Part shown: piece after piece, positions 18,017 to 27,720 of the stretch
Layout: each line of letters opens with the position of its first letter
How positions within the stretch are numbered: the stretch's first letter is position 1
Assembly: GCF_900129775.1 (NCBI RefSeq)
Contig: NZ_FQWV01000006.1
Span: 142,708 to 206,707 of the forward strand
DNA: 64,000 nucleotides
Reading direction: 5' to 3'
Source of the DNA: Halobaculum gomorrense
GTDB lineage: Archaea; Halobacteriota; Halobacteria; Halobacteriales; Haloferacaceae
Position numbers and translations under genes: made by a program
The notes under the pieces: model-generated
The model's database searches: none
What the model was told of the DNA's origin: nothing
The model's input: only the letters and a program-made list of their open reading frames with translations

Positions 18017-19498
18017 ATGCCCCGGTTCGTCCACTACTCCGACATTGAGAACGTCTACGACGACCCCGAGCGGGCGGGTCGACTCGCTGGCCTGATCTCC
18101 GACCTCGACGGCGCCGACGCCGCGGTCGTCGGGTCCGGCGACAACACCTCACCGGGGGTCGCGGCGACGGTGTCGAAGGGCCGGCAGGCGGTCGACTTCT
18201 TCGGCGCCGTCGGCACCGACGTGGAGACGTTCGGCAACCACGACTTCGATTTCGGCACCGACGCGACCCGCGCGATCGTCGCCGACTCCCCGCAGACGTG
18301 GGTCTCGGCGAACGTCCGCGACGAGTCGGGCGAGCCGTTCGGCGAGGCCGAGGGCGTCGTCCCGTGGACCGTCGAGCGCGTCGACGGCGACCGCGTCGGC
18401 TTCCTCGGCGTCACCGACCCGAACACGGACTCGCTGAACCCCTCGGCCGCCGAGATGACGTTCACCGACCCGTACGAGGCCGCCCGCGATGCGGTCGCCG
18501 CGATGGAAGCCTCGGTCGGGGGCGACGGCGCCGACGGCGAGGGTATCGACTACGTCGTCGCCGTCTCCCACCTCGGCGGCGGCGACGACGACCTCGCGCG
18601 CGTCGACGGCGTCGACCTCGTGCTCGGCGGGCATATCCACAGCGAGCGCGCAGAGGAAGTGGACGGGGTGCTGTGCACCCGCCCGGGCGTCAACGGCGAG
18701 ACCGTGCTTGAGGTGACACTCGACGACGACGGCGCGAGCGTGCGGCGTCACAGCCCCGCCGACGCGCCGGTCGACGATCGCCTCGCGGACGGACTGCGCG
18801 AGCGCATCACTGCGGCGGGCCTCGACGAGGTCGTCGGCCGCGTCGACGAGCCGATCGTCCGCACCGACGAGACGGTCCACGGCGGCGAGTGTCGCCTCGG
18901 CAACCTCGTCGCCGACGCCTACCGGTGGGCCGCGGACGCCGACGTGGGCCTGCAGAACGCCGGCGGGCTCCGGCTGGGCGACGACCTGGTCGGCGACGTA
19001 ACGCTCGCGGACCTGCTGTCGGTGCTGCCGTTCGAGGAGCCGGTCGTCGTCGTCGAGCTCACGGGGGCGGAGCTCCGCGCGGCGTTCGCCGAGATGTCCG
19101 CCTCCGTGGTCGACTTCGGCGAGGACGACTGGTGGCACGGCCACCTCAGCGGCGCGCGCGTCGTCTGGGACGACGAGCGCGAGGAGCTCGTCGACGCGAG
19201 CGTCGGCGGCGACGCGATCGATCCGGACCGGCTGTACCGCGTCGCGACGCCGGGGTACCTGCTCCACTCCGACCACGAGTTCCCGACTATCGAGGAGCGC
19301 CACCGCGCCGGCGAGCACGGGATCCAACACGAGGTGCTGGCCGAGTACGTGCGCGAACACGGGGTCGCCCCCGAGATCGACGGACGGATCCGGCGCGTCG
19401 CCACCGGCGACGCTCGGGAAGCGACGCCCGGCGACTCCTCCGAGAACGCCCCAACCGACGCGACGGCCGGCGCCGGCGACCCCGTCGGCGACGAGTAA
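18017..19498 (+). CDS. 5'-nucleotidase / metallophosphatase family protein
   Basis: A 493-residue protein without a signal peptide, so apparently cytoplasmic. The N-terminal metallophosphatase domain has GSGDNTSPG, FGNHDFD, VAVSHLGG and GGHIHSE. The C-terminal 5_nucleotid_C domain has the ECRLGNLVADAYRWA and QNAGGLR signatures. The usual first metal motif D-x-H-(G) is D-x-E here (HYSDIENVYDD), an unusual ligand change. The expected activity is release of phosphate from nucleotides or related phosphoesters; the actual substrate is not known. A low-complexity acidic tail of about 35 residues closes the protein. Confidence 0.83.
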   Translation: MPRFVHYSDIENVYDDPERAGRLAGLISDLDGADAAVVGSGDNTSPGVAATVSKGRQAVDFFGAVGTDVETFGNHDFDFGTDATRAIVADSPQTWVSANVRDESGEPFGEAEGVVPWTVERVDGDRVGFLGVTDPNTDSLNPSAAEMTFTDPYEAARDAVAAMEASVGGDGADGEGIDYVVAVSHLGGGDDDLARVDGVDLVLGGHIHSERAEEVDGVLCTRPGVNGETVLEVTLDDDGASVRRHSPADAPVDDRLADGLRERITAAGLDEVVGRVDEPIVRTDETVHGGECRLGNLVADAYRWAADADVGLQNAGGLRLGDDLVGDVTLADLLSVLPFEEPVVVVELTGAELRAAFAEMSASVVDFGEDDWWHGHLSGARVVWDDEREELVDASVGGDAIDPDRLYRVATPGYLLHSDHEFPTIEERHRAGEHGIQHEVLAEYVREHGVAPEIDGRIRRVATGDAREATPGDSSENAPTDATAGAGDPVGDE

Positions 19499-19563
19499 TC
19501 GCCGCGGCGACCAGCGGCGCGCCAAGAGGAAGTGTTTACACGCGCCGGCGCGTCCCGACGACA

Positions 19564-20016
19564 ATGACGTTGGTCGTCGTGCCGGTGCGATACCCGCTCT
19601 CGAAACACTCGAAGGCGACGCTATCGGAGGCGATCCGCATCGCCGACGAGCGCGACGCCGAGTTGACCGTCCTCCACGTCGATCTGTACCAGGACGGCCG
19701 GGAAGTCACCCGAACCGATCTCAAGCGCGCGGTCCAGCGCGAGTTCGGCCGACTGCCGAGCGTCCGGTACGTCGTCCGCCGGGGCTTTCTCGTCGAGGAG
19801 ACGATCCTCGACGAAGTCGCCGCCGAGGAGGCCGACGTGGTCGTCATCGGCGCCAAGCAGGCAAGCCGCTGGCGGCGAACGCTCCAGAAGCTGTTCTCCG
19901 ATCCCGACATCGAGACGTACCTGAAGGGCAAGCTCAACGCGACGGTCATCACGGTTCGAGCGAACGGGACATCGACCGAACTCGCGTCCGCGGACGGCGG
20001 ACGCACCGAGCCGTGA
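19564..20016 (+). CDS. Universal stress protein (UspA family)
   Basis: A 150-residue single UspA domain (MTLVVVPVRYPLSKHSK), with the conserved beta-strand VVVIGAK and a modified nucleotide loop, ASRWRR rather than GSRG-type, so ATP binding is uncertain. The last 20 residues are an unstructured tail. The stop overlaps the GTG start of birA by 3 bases, so the two genes form an operon. Confidence 0.8.
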   Translation: MTLVVVPVRYPLSKHSKATLSEAIRIADERDAELTVLHVDLYQDGREVTRTDLKRAVQREFGRLPSVRYVVRRGFLVEETILDEVAAEEADVVVIGAKQASRWRRTLQKLFSDPDIETYLKGKLNATVITVRANGTSTELASADGGRTEP

Positions 20017-21029
20017 CGGGGGAGGACCGCGACCGGGACGGCGGCTCAGTCGGCGTTCCGACGACCCGCCGCGCGCTCCTCGACGCGCTTGCCGACGGGC
20101 CGGTCTCCGGGCCGGCGTTGGCCGAACGGCTCGGCGTCTCGCGCGCGGCCGTCTGGAACCACGTCGAGGCGCTGCGCGATGCCGGCCTCGTCGTCGAGAG
20201 CACCGACGACGGCTACGTCTTGGCCGACGCGTCCGGGTACTCCGCCGAGGCGATCGCGTTCGGTCTCGACGCCCCGTTCGCCGTCGAGTACCACGACAGC
20301 GTGGCGTCTACGAACGACCGCGCTCGCGACCTCGCGGCCGCGGGCGCCGACGACATCGCGGTCGTCGCCGACGAGCAGACGAGCGGGCGCGGCCGGCTCG
20401 ACCGCGAGTGGTGTTCGCCGCCGGGCGGGATCTGGCTGTCGCTGCTCGTGCGTCCCGACGTGCCGCCGGCGCACGCGCCGGCGTACACGCTCGCGATGGC
20501 GGTCGCGGTGACGCAAGCCTGTCGAGAGGCCGGCGTCGACGCGCGGATCAAGTGGCCCAACGACGTGCTCGTCGGCGGCGACGCGCCCGACAGCGCCGAA
20601 GATACCGAGCGCGGCGGCCGGAAGCTCTGCGGGATCCTCACCGAGATGGAGGGGGAGGCCGACCGCGTCTCGTGGCTCGCGATCGGCACCGGCCTCAACG
20701 CGAACATCCGCCCCGACGACCTCCCCCCGTCGGCCGACGCGACGAGCCTCCTCGCCGAGCGCGGCGAGCCGGTCGACCGTCGCCTGCTCGTCCAGCGGGT
20801 CCTCGAGGAGTTCGACGACCTCCGCGACGACCTCCGCGGGGCGGTGTCGGCGTGGGAGGAGCACGCCGACACCGTCGGCCAGCGCGTCAGAGTGGAGACG
20901 CCCAGCGGCGTCGTCGAGGGCGAGGCGATCGGGATCGAGTTCCCCGGCGCGCTCCTCGTTGACACGGGTGAGGAGACCACACGAGTGACCGCGGGCGACT
21001 GCGAACACCTGCGGCCGGTCACCCGCTGA
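20013..21029 (+). CDS. birA: Biotin--protein ligase with N-terminal HTH
   Basis: A 338-residue bifunctional BirA. Residues about 20-70 form the DNA-binding winged helix (LAERLGVSRAAVWNHVEAL), the central catalytic domain has the biotinyl-AMP loop SGRGRLDREW and the KWPNDVLV motif, and a C-terminal SH3-like domain follows. It attaches biotin to carboxylase carrier protein and, through the HTH, may repress biotin genes. The start is GTG, overlapping the stop of the upstream Usp gene; an earlier start is impossible. Confidence 0.92.
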   Translation: MTGEDRDRDGGSVGVPTTRRALLDALADGPVSGPALAERLGVSRAAVWNHVEALRDAGLVVESTDDGYVLADASGYSAEAIAFGLDAPFAVEYHDSVASTNDRARDLAAAGADDIAVVADEQTSGRGRLDREWCSPPGGIWLSLLVRPDVPPAHAPAYTLAMAVAVTQACREAGVDARIKWPNDVLVGGDAPDSAEDTERGGRKLCGILTEMEGEADRVSWLAIGTGLNANIRPDDLPPSADATSLLAERGEPVDRRLLVQRVLEEFDDLRDDLRGAVSAWEEHADTVGQRVRVETPSGVVEGEAIGIEFPGALLVDTGEETTRVTAGDCEHLRPVTR

Positions 21030-21092
21030 GGCGTCGCAGTCGTCACCCCGCGGCCGTCTCCGCAGCCGCGGCGCCGACGCAGCGGGTGCGTG

Positions 21093-21533
21093 CTACGTCG
21101 CGTCGGTGACCCGAACCGTGAGCACCGGCACGCTCGATCCGCGGACGACCTTTTCGGCGACGCTCCCGAGCAGCAGGCGGTCGATACCGCCGCGGCCGTG
21201 GGTGCCCATCACGATCAGGTCGCAGTCGTTCGCCTCCGCGTAGCGGACGATCTCGGCGCTCGGCGAGCCGTCGATCACCGCCGTCTCGACGGGCACCTCG
21301 TAGTCGTCGCCGAGCGCTTCGACCAGCGAGACGGCGTCCTCGGCGTCGCCCCGGAGCATCTCGTCGATCCCCTCCCAACTCGACTCCATCGGCATCCCGG
21401 CGTAGGAGGCGGAGTTGACGACATACAGCGCGTGGACGGTCGCCCCGTGCTGGACCGCGAGGTCGACCGCGTGGCGGACCGCACGCTCGACGCCGTCGGA
21501 GCCGTCCGTCGGAACGAGGATCCGATCGTACAT
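21093..21533 (-). CDS. Universal stress protein (UspA family)
   Basis: A 146-residue UspA protein starting MYDRILVPTDGSDG; an alternative start two codons earlier gives MGMYDR. The nucleotide loop GTHGRGGIDRLLLGSVAEKVV has the G-2x-G-9x-G(S/T) ATP-binding pattern, so this one is probably an ATP-binding Usp, unlike the one at 19564. It converges on birA. Confidence 0.87.
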   Translation of the reverse strand: MYDRILVPTDGSDGVERAVRHAVDLAVQHGATVHALYVVNSASYAGMPMESSWEGIDEMLRGDAEDAVSLVEALGDDYEVPVETAVIDGSPSAEIVRYAEANDCDLIVMGTHGRGGIDRLLLGSVAEKVVRGSSVPVLTVRVTDAT

Positions 21534-21726
21534 CCCCATGTGACTGTCTGACGTACCCAGACGCCGGGGTCGCATTAAGCCTTCGCACGATCGGGTCGGC
21601 GTCTCGCGGTTTCGTGTTTCGATTCGTAACGCGAATGGGACCCCTCCGGCGCTCCGGGCCGTCGCTGGCGGAGGAGTGGAACACAGAAACGGGGGCCGAA
21701 GCCGGCCCGAGAACCTGCGTCCGCGA

Positions 21727-21993
21727 CTACAGTCGGCCGACTTCCTCGACCTTCACGCTCTCGACGCCCTCGACGCCCGAGAACGCCTCCTCGACGGCCT
21801 CGGTGCCGCCCGCGTCGTCGGGGACGACCACCATCGGGAGGAGCGCGACGAGACCGAACGCGACGTCGTCGCGCTCGACGTTGCGGATCTCGGCGCCCTG
21901 CGGGAGCGACTCCTCCAGCTTCTGCTGGAGATCGTCGAGGTCGATCTCGGGGCTGTTCGGCATGACCTTCATCTTCGCGGCGACCTTCCCCAT
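21727..21993 (-). CDS. ef1b: Translation elongation factor aEF-1B (beta subunit)
   Basis: An 88-residue protein starting [15 protein letters not shown], the conserved aEF-1B fold: nucleotide-exchange factor for aEF-1A. The C-terminal segment ending [12 protein letters not shown] is diagnostic. The gene starts 2 bases after the stop of the zinc micro-protein gene, so the two are co-transcribed and probably translationally coupled. Confidence 0.92.
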   Translation of the reverse strand: MGKVAAKMKVMPNSPEIDLDDLQQKLEESLPQGAEIRNVERDDVAFGLVALLPMVVVPDDAGGTEAVEEAFSGVEGVESVKVEEVGRL

Positions 21994-21995
21994 CG

Positions 21996-22181
21996 TCAGG
22001 GCCCCCGGAAGCCGCAGTCGGGACACTCGAAGAGGTTGCTCTGCTTGCGGCACTTGGCGCACCGGCTGATCTGCGTGCCGCAGTCGGGGCACTTGAACGT
22101 CGCCGCGGCCGTGCCCGCGACGTTGATGCCGCAGGAGACGCAGCGTCGCTCGGAACGCTGCTCTGACTCTGACTGGCTCAT
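21996..22181 (-). CDS. Zinc-finger micro-protein, HVO_2753 family
   Basis: A 61-residue protein with an acidic Ser/Glu-rich start and eight cysteines arranged in four CxxC knuckles (RRCVSCG, KCPDCG, RCAKCR, ECPDCG), enough for two zinc sites. A homologous small protein precedes aEF-1B in Haloferax volcanii, where it affects swarming and biofilm formation. Start ATG 22181 lies 25 bases from a TTTAA core promoter shared with rpl11, implying a leaderless mRNA. Confidence 0.88.
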   Translation of the reverse strand: MSQSESEQRSERRCVSCGINVAGTAAATFKCPDCGTQISRCAKCRKQSNLFECPDCGFRGP

Positions 22182-22205
22182 ACGGCTAAAGACCGGCGCG
22201 CGGCT

Positions 22206-22221
22206 TTTAACGATTGTCTTT
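22206..22221 (-). promoter_or_regulatory. Core promoter of zinc-finger/aEF-1B operon, shared with rpl11
   Basis: The 16-base block TTTAACGATTGTCTTT (plus strand) matches TTTAAGGATTGTCTTT before rpl11 at 15 of 16 positions. In each case it lies 25 bases from the ATG, so it represents BRE plus TATA of a leaderless translation-gene promoter. Confidence 0.65.
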
Positions 22222-22261
22222 CCGACGAGGAGACAGACATGGCACGGGCACCGGGGGTGAG

Positions 22262-23509
22262 TCACGCGAGCGCGAGCGGCCCGAGGAGGACGCCCATCAG
22301 ATGGACCCGCCGACAACCGAACCTGACGGGAACGAATCCGACCGCCGCGGCGGCAGCGAACACGACCAGCCCGACCGCCCCGACGAACGCGACCGACAGG
22401 AGCGCCAGCCCGACGAGCACCCCAGCGACGAGCGGCGCGTGGGGCAGCGCGCCGACGACCCGGAGCGCGGCGTCACCGAGAACAATCACGCCGACCGTTC
22501 CGGCACCAGCCGCGATCGCCACCGCGGTAACCAGCGTCGGGAGCGCGGCGGGGACGCCGGCGTCTCCCATCGCGACGAGCACCCCCGAGCGCGTCGCGTC
22601 GAACGCCCAGTAGGCGAACAGCGCGAACACGGCCGTCGCCGTGTTCGCCCCGCTGGTCGCGACGACGTACTCTCGCGTGGGATCCCGGCCGGCAGTCGCC
22701 GGGAGCGCGAGCACAGCCGCGACGCCGGCGGAGACGCCCGGAAGGTAGCCGACGGCGGCGCCGCCGCCGGCGCCCGCGGCCGCAGCCCCGGCGAGTTCGC
22801 GCCGCGACAGCCCGATCCTAGCGTCAGCCTGCGGCGGAACCCCCGTGCCGCCGAGTGCGTCGACGAGCACCGGGACGCCGAACAGCCCCGCGAACAGCGG
22901 GGCCAGGACGCCGCCGGCGGCGACGAGCGGCTCCGTCGGCGCGGCGAGCGCGGCGAGCCCCAGCGCCGTCGCGAGCGCGAACGTGAACCCCCCGGCGAGC
23001 CTGCGCCGGGCCGTCGGCTCCGTGAGCACGAGCAGCAGCGCCACGCCGCCGAGCACGACCGGGAGCCACGCCCGGAGGTGGGGGTATGCGACGCGCATCC
23101 CCGCGGTGACGGCGACTGCAGCCGGAACCGCGATCGCGAGCGCCAGTCCCGACCCGACAGCCGAGAGCCGGAGCGCCTCGCGGCCCCGACCCTCGGCGAC
23201 CAACTGATGACCGGGGAGTGCGGCGGCGGCCATCGCCGCGTCGGGGACGCCCAGCGCCAGCGACGGCACCACGTCGAGGAACGTGTGGACGACGCCGGCG
23301 GCGAGCATCGCACAGCCCAGCGGGACCGGCGGCGCGTCGAGCGCGGGCGCCACGGCCGCCAGGAGGAACGCGAAGTTGTTGGCGTGCAAACCGGGAACGA
23401 GCCCGCTGCAACAGCCGAGCGCACAGCCCGCGAGCGTGTACGCGAGCAGGGAGATCGCGGCCGGCGGGGCGACGGGAAGCGGAAGCACCGGGGGCAGTGG
23501 ACCCGTCAT
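22262..23509 (-). CDS. TctA-like (DUF112) membrane protein
   Basis: A 415-residue hydrophobic protein with about 10 or more membrane spans. [15 protein letters not shown] near residue 40 and GYLPGVSAG near 260 are the two repeated Gly-Pro-Gly motifs of the TctA/DUF112 permease family of tripartite tricarboxylate transporters. No partner substrate-binding or small subunit gene is adjacent, so the transported compound is unknown; isolated haloarchaeal members may function alone. A coding-like frame on the opposite strand is an artefact of this GC-rich gene. Confidence 0.8.
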   Translation of the reverse strand: MTGPLPPVLPLPVAPPAAISLLAYTLAGCALGCCSGLVPGLHANNFAFLLAAVAPALDAPPVPLGCAMLAAGVVHTFLDVVPSLALGVPDAAMAAAALPGHQLVAEGRGREALRLSAVGSGLALAIAVPAAVAVTAGMRVAYPHLRAWLPVVLGGVALLLVLTEPTARRRLAGGFTFALATALGLAALAAPTEPLVAAGGVLAPLFAGLFGVPVLVDALGGTGVPPQADARIGLSRRELAGAAAAGAGGGAAVGYLPGVSAGVAAVLALPATAGRDPTREYVVATSGANTATAVFALFAYWAFDATRSGVLVAMGDAGVPAALPTLVTAVAIAAGAGTVGVIVLGDAALRVVGALPHAPLVAGVLVGLALLSVAFVGAVGLVVFAAAAAVGFVPVRFGCRRVHLMGVLLGPLALA

Positions 23510-23638
23510 CGGACTTCAACACTCCCCCGGGGACGGCTGGTCGACGGTCGAATCGACGGCTCGACGGCTACCAGGGCGGCGTCGAAAGAACTGTGATCGC
23601 GTGTCGAGTCGGTCGAGACGAGGTGCGCGTCGCCGGCG

Positions 23639-23989
23639 TTAGCCGAAGAGCTCGCCCAGGCCCTCGCCCGAGCCCTCGTCGTCGTCCTCGTCGTCGTCCT
23701 CCTCGGCTTCGGCCTCGTCGGCCTCGTCGCCGTCGTCTGCGGCGCCCTCGTCGGCGTCCGCCTCGTCGGCGGAGCCGCCAGCCGAGCCACCGGCGGCGCC
23801 CGCGGCGGGCGCGGCGGCGGCCGTCTCGATGGCGTCCTCGATGTCGACGTCCTCCAGCGCGGCCACGAGGGCCTTCACGCGGGATTCCTCGACGTCGACG
23901 TCGGCGGCTTCGAGCACCGCCGTGACGTTGTCCTCGTTGATCTCCTCGCCCGTCTCGTTCAGGATGAGTGCAGCGTAAACGTATTCCAT
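23639..23989 (-). CDS. rpl12: 50S ribosomal protein P1 (L12)
   Basis: A 116-residue acidic stalk protein ([14 protein letters not shown]) with an N-terminal dimerisation helix bundle (to about residue 60), an Ala/Gly-rich hinge and an acidic Asp/Glu tail ending GEGLGELFG, the archaeal P1/L12 signature. It binds the tail of P0 and recruits elongation factors. Third gene of the rpl1-rplP0-rpl12 operon. Confidence 0.96.
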   Translation of the reverse strand: MEYVYAALILNETGEEINEDNVTAVLEAADVDVEESRVKALVAALEDVDIEDAIETAAAAPAAGAAGGSAGGSADEADADEGAADDGDEADEAEAEEDDDEDDDEGSGEGLGELFG

Positions 23990-24013
23990 GGTCCTGTGTA
24001 GTGTGTTGATCGC

Positions 24014-25069
24014 TTATCCGAACATCGCGCCGAGGCCTTCCGCGCCGTCGCCGTCGTCGTCATCGTCATCGGCGGCGTCGGCGTCAGCGTCGGCAGGCTC
24101 GGCTTCCGTGTCCTCGTCGTCGCTCGATTCATCCGGCTCCTCCTCGACGGCAGGCTCGGCCGCGGGCGCCTCGACGCCGCGGAGCTCCTCGGGGAGCGCC
24201 TCGTCGTCGTTGATGGCGGCCGCGAGCGAGCGCAGCTGGGCGTCCGCACGGGCCACGAGGTCGGGCATCAGCTCCTCGTCCTCGATGGCGGCGAACAGGC
24301 CGACGGCCTTCGCCTCGCCGGCGGCCTTGCCGAGCAGGGTGCCCGCGGTGCGGGCGGTCGGGTAGGCGGCGTTGACCGAGAGGTTCCGCGCCGCCGCCGC
24401 GGCGGATTCGACATCCGCGCGGTACTCGTCCACGTCGATGGCGAGCTCCTCGGGCTCGAACAGCACGTCGTCGGCGAAGACGGCGCGCAGGTCGAGGCCG
24501 ACCTCCTTCGGCTCGATGCCGAGCTCGCCGAGCACGTTAGCGAGATCGTTGGAGACCTCCTCGCCCGCGTCGAGCACGTGCGAGTCGGACATGACCTTGA
24601 TCGACCCGCCGTCGATCCGGGCGTCCGCGCCGACCTGCTGCAGCTCGCCGACGAACGGACCGGGGTCGACTCCCGTGTCACCCTCGGGGATGACGATGTC
24701 GTTCGGGGCGACCTCACCCGCGCCGATGGGCGCGGAGGTCTTCGACGCCTCGAGCCGCTTGAACAGCCCGAAGGGGTTGTCGTTCGTCCCGATGAGGCCG
24801 ACGTGGCCCGAGACGAACGCGGAGAGGCCTTCGACGCCCTCGTCTACCTCGTCGAGCGCGCGCTCGATGAGCGTGTTGCGGGACATCCGCAGCTCGGCCT
24901 CCCCGTACAGGTCGCGGCGCATGTCCTGGAGCTGCCGGCTCGGGATGCCGGTGAGGTCGACGACGCCGACGGCGTCGTAGGAGCCGACGAACTCCGTCAG
25001 CTCGTCGACCTCCTCGCGCTTCCACTCGGGGATCGTCTCGGTCTTGCGCTCCTGTGCGGAACTGCTCAT
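24014..25069 (-). CDS. rplP0: 50S ribosomal protein P0 (L10)
   Basis: A 351-residue L10/P0 protein: an N-terminal rRNA-binding domain ([14 protein letters not shown]), an inserted archaeal/eukaryotic-type domain, a helical spine that binds P1 dimers, and an acidic tail ending EGLGAMFG, related to the end of P1. It starts 4 bases inside the stop of rpl1 (ATGA-type overlap), indicating translational coupling. Confidence 0.97.
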   Translation of the reverse strand: MSSSAQERKTETIPEWKREEVDELTEFVGSYDAVGVVDLTGIPSRQLQDMRRDLYGEAELRMSRNTLIERALDEVDEGVEGLSAFVSGHVGLIGTNDNPFGLFKRLEASKTSAPIGAGEVAPNDIVIPEGDTGVDPGPFVGELQQVGADARIDGGSIKVMSDSHVLDAGEEVSNDLANVLGELGIEPKEVGLDLRAVFADDVLFEPEELAIDVDEYRADVESAAAAARNLSVNAAYPTARTAGTLLGKAAGEAKAVGLFAAIEDEELMPDLVARADAQLRSLAAAINDDEALPEELRGVEAPAAEPAVEEEPDESSDDEDTEAEPADADADAADDDDDDGDGAEGLGAMFG

Positions 25070-25704
25070 ACGGGCACCTCCACGGACGGCCCCATCGTCG
25101 TCTTGACGTAGATGCCGTCGATGTTGAGCGGCCCCTTCTCGAGGTCCGCCTCCAGTCGGCGGACGATCACGTCGATGTTGTCGGCGATCTCGTCGGCCGT
25201 CATATCCTCGGCGCCGACGCGCGTGTGGAACGTGCGGCGGTCGCGCGAGCGAATCTGGACGGTGTTTTTCATGCGGTTGACGGTTTCGACGACGTCGTCG
25301 TCGGGCTGGAGCGGCGTCGGCATCTTGCCGCGCGGCCCCAGGATGCGTCCGAGGTTGGACGCGACGTCCTGCATCATATCGGCCTCGGCGATGAAGAAGT
25401 CGGTCTCATCGGCGAGGTCCTTGGCGTCGTTCTCTTCGGATGCGAGATCCGAGAGGTCGTCGCCTGACAGGACGTCGTCTGCGACGTCTTCCGCGCGGAG
25501 GGCGGTCTCGCCCTCCGCAATGACGACGATCTGTGTCTCCTGGCCGGTGCCGGCCGGGAGCACGACTTCGTCGTCAACTCGATTCGACGGGTCGTTGAGG
25601 TCCAAGTCCCGGAGATTGATCGCCAAATCCACGGTCTCGCGGAAGTTGCGAGCGGGGGCGGTCTCCAGTGCTTGGGATACTGCGTCCTCGATTGAATCTG
25701 CCAT
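25066..25704 (-). CDS. rpl1: 50S ribosomal protein L1
   Basis: A 212-residue L1 protein ([17 protein letters not shown]) with the conserved GRGKMPTP-type segment [15 protein letters not shown]. It binds helix 76-78 of 23S rRNA at the L1 stalk and, in archaea, also represses its own mRNA. A strong Shine-Dalgarno sequence, GGAGGTGA, ends 5 bases before the ATG. The gene therefore has a real 5' leader, unlike its leaderless neighbours. Confidence 0.96.
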   Translation of the reverse strand: MADSIEDAVSQALETAPARNFRETVDLAINLRDLDLNDPSNRVDDEVVLPAGTGQETQIVVIAEGETALRAEDVADDVLSGDDLSDLASEENDAKDLADETDFFIAEADMMQDVASNLGRILGPRGKMPTPLQPDDDVVETVNRMKNTVQIRSRDRRTFHTRVGAEDMTADEIADNIDVIVRRLEADLEKGPLNIDGIYVKTTMGPSVEVPV

Positions 25705-25800
25705 TTTTCACCTCCGTAGTACGCAGGAATGCTCCTACGGGTCAGTGAAACAGGCGTACGCCTGTCTCACCGTTGAATCCGCCCACGCGACACTTAAGAC
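25705..25800 (-). promoter_or_regulatory. Structured leader and promoter of the rpl1 operon
   Basis: On the minus strand a TATA-like TCTTAAGTG (25791-25799) would start transcription near 25770-25775. The resulting leader of about 70 bases begins with a 26-base inverted repeat (25745-25770; arms pair over 12 bases with one mismatch, centre TA), then a second hairpin closing CCGTAG with CTACGG (about 25715-25741), then the Shine-Dalgarno. Two stems ahead of an L1 gene fit feedback control by L1 protein; this is inference. Confidence 0.6.
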
Positions 25801-25987
25801 CGTCGAAGGGCCGTCCCCCACGGTTGGGAGTGACACGGCGCGCCGCTCGCCGACGGAGAACCGTACCCACGCTGTCGACGATCCTCACGCGGTCGCTGCC
25901 CCCACGCGGTCACTGCGGCTGGGCGGTCGAGGCGTCGCGCCGGCCGGCGAGTATCGGCGGCCGGCGTGCGAGAAGTGGAACCGGTGG

Positions 25988-26476
25988 TTACGCCGCGGCT
26001 TCGTCGGCAAGCACGTCGTCGTACTCGCCGGCGTCGACGCGGTCGTCGAACGTGCGGGCGTCCTCGCCGTCGATGGTGACGCCCAGCGACGCACAGGTGC
26101 CGCCGACCTCCTTGGCGGCGGCCTTCACGTCGTACGCGAGCAGGTCGGACAGCTTCTGCTCGGCGACTTTCTTCACCTGTTCGACGGACATGTCGGCGAC
26201 GAAGTCATTCTGGGGCTCGCCCGAGCCCGTCTCGAAGCCGACCTCGTCTTTGATCAGCTCCGCCGTCGGCGGGACGCCGACCTCGATGCTGAAGGAGCCG
26301 TCGTCGTCGTACTCGACTGTGACGGGCACTTCCATGCCGTCGAAGGCGGCGGTCTGGTCGTTGATCTCCGAGACGACCGCCTGCACGTCGACCGGCGTCG
26401 GACCGAGCTCGGGACCGAGCGGCGGGCCGGGATTGGCCTGGCCGCCGGGAACGAGCACTTCGATGGTTCCAGCCAT
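25988..26476 (-). CDS. rpl11: 50S ribosomal protein L11
   Basis: A 162-residue L11 protein starting MAGTIEVLVPGGQANPGPPLGP, the diagnostic uL11 N-terminus that contacts elongation factors and the GTPase centre RNA. Start ATG 26476 follows a core promoter TTTAA 25 bases upstream, so the mRNA is leaderless. The frame extends upstream through the promoter and is not coding there. It is separated from rpl1 by a 283-base gap holding the rpl1 leader. Confidence 0.96.
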   Translation of the reverse strand: MAGTIEVLVPGGQANPGPPLGPELGPTPVDVQAVVSEINDQTAAFDGMEVPVTVEYDDDGSFSIEVGVPPTAELIKDEVGFETGSGEPQNDFVADMSVEQVKKVAEQKLSDLLAYDVKAAAKEVGGTCASLGVTIDGEDARTFDDRVDAGEYDDVLADEAAA

Positions 26477-26500
26477 GCTTTCGGATTCCCCGTCGCGTCG

Positions 26501-26516
26501 TTTAAGGATTGTCTTT
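26501..26516 (-). promoter_or_regulatory. Core promoter of rpl11
   Basis: TTTAAGGATTGTCTTT on the plus strand, 25 bases from the rpl11 ATG. It is identical but for one base, and identical in spacing, to the promoter of the zinc-finger/aEF-1B operon. Confidence 0.65.
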
Positions 26517-26627
26517 GCGACCGATCCCGGCGGTTGCGTGCGTGTGATCGGCTCGCAACCCGGTTTGGGGTCACGGTCCGGTTCGGGATCACAGGGCCTT
26601 ATCCCCCACGGCGACGCCGTCCAACCA

Positions 26628-27623
<996 letters not shown>

Positions 27624-27720
27624 GCCGTCCCGAGGCCGGTCCGACGCCGCGCGAGCACGCGTCGGCGCGCCGAGCGCCCGCAGGCGGTACGGTTTTCCCC
27701 GAGCACGACGGCCACCCGCC

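Noticed and set aside
16194..18152. 652-codon minus-strand frame opposite YcaO
   Set aside because: Arg/Pro/Gly-rich translation typical of antisense frames in GC-rich genes; the plus strand carries YcaO motifs.
22214..23596. 460-codon plus-strand frame opposite the DUF112 gene
   Set aside because: Arg/Asp/Glu-rich low-complexity translation without domains; the minus strand encodes a clear membrane protein.
23639..24180. Repeated GTCGTC and similar triplets taken as a tandem repeat or CRISPR
   Set aside because: They encode the acidic Asp/Glu tails of P1 and P0; there are no spacers or conserved palindromic repeats. No CRISPR array is seen in the window.
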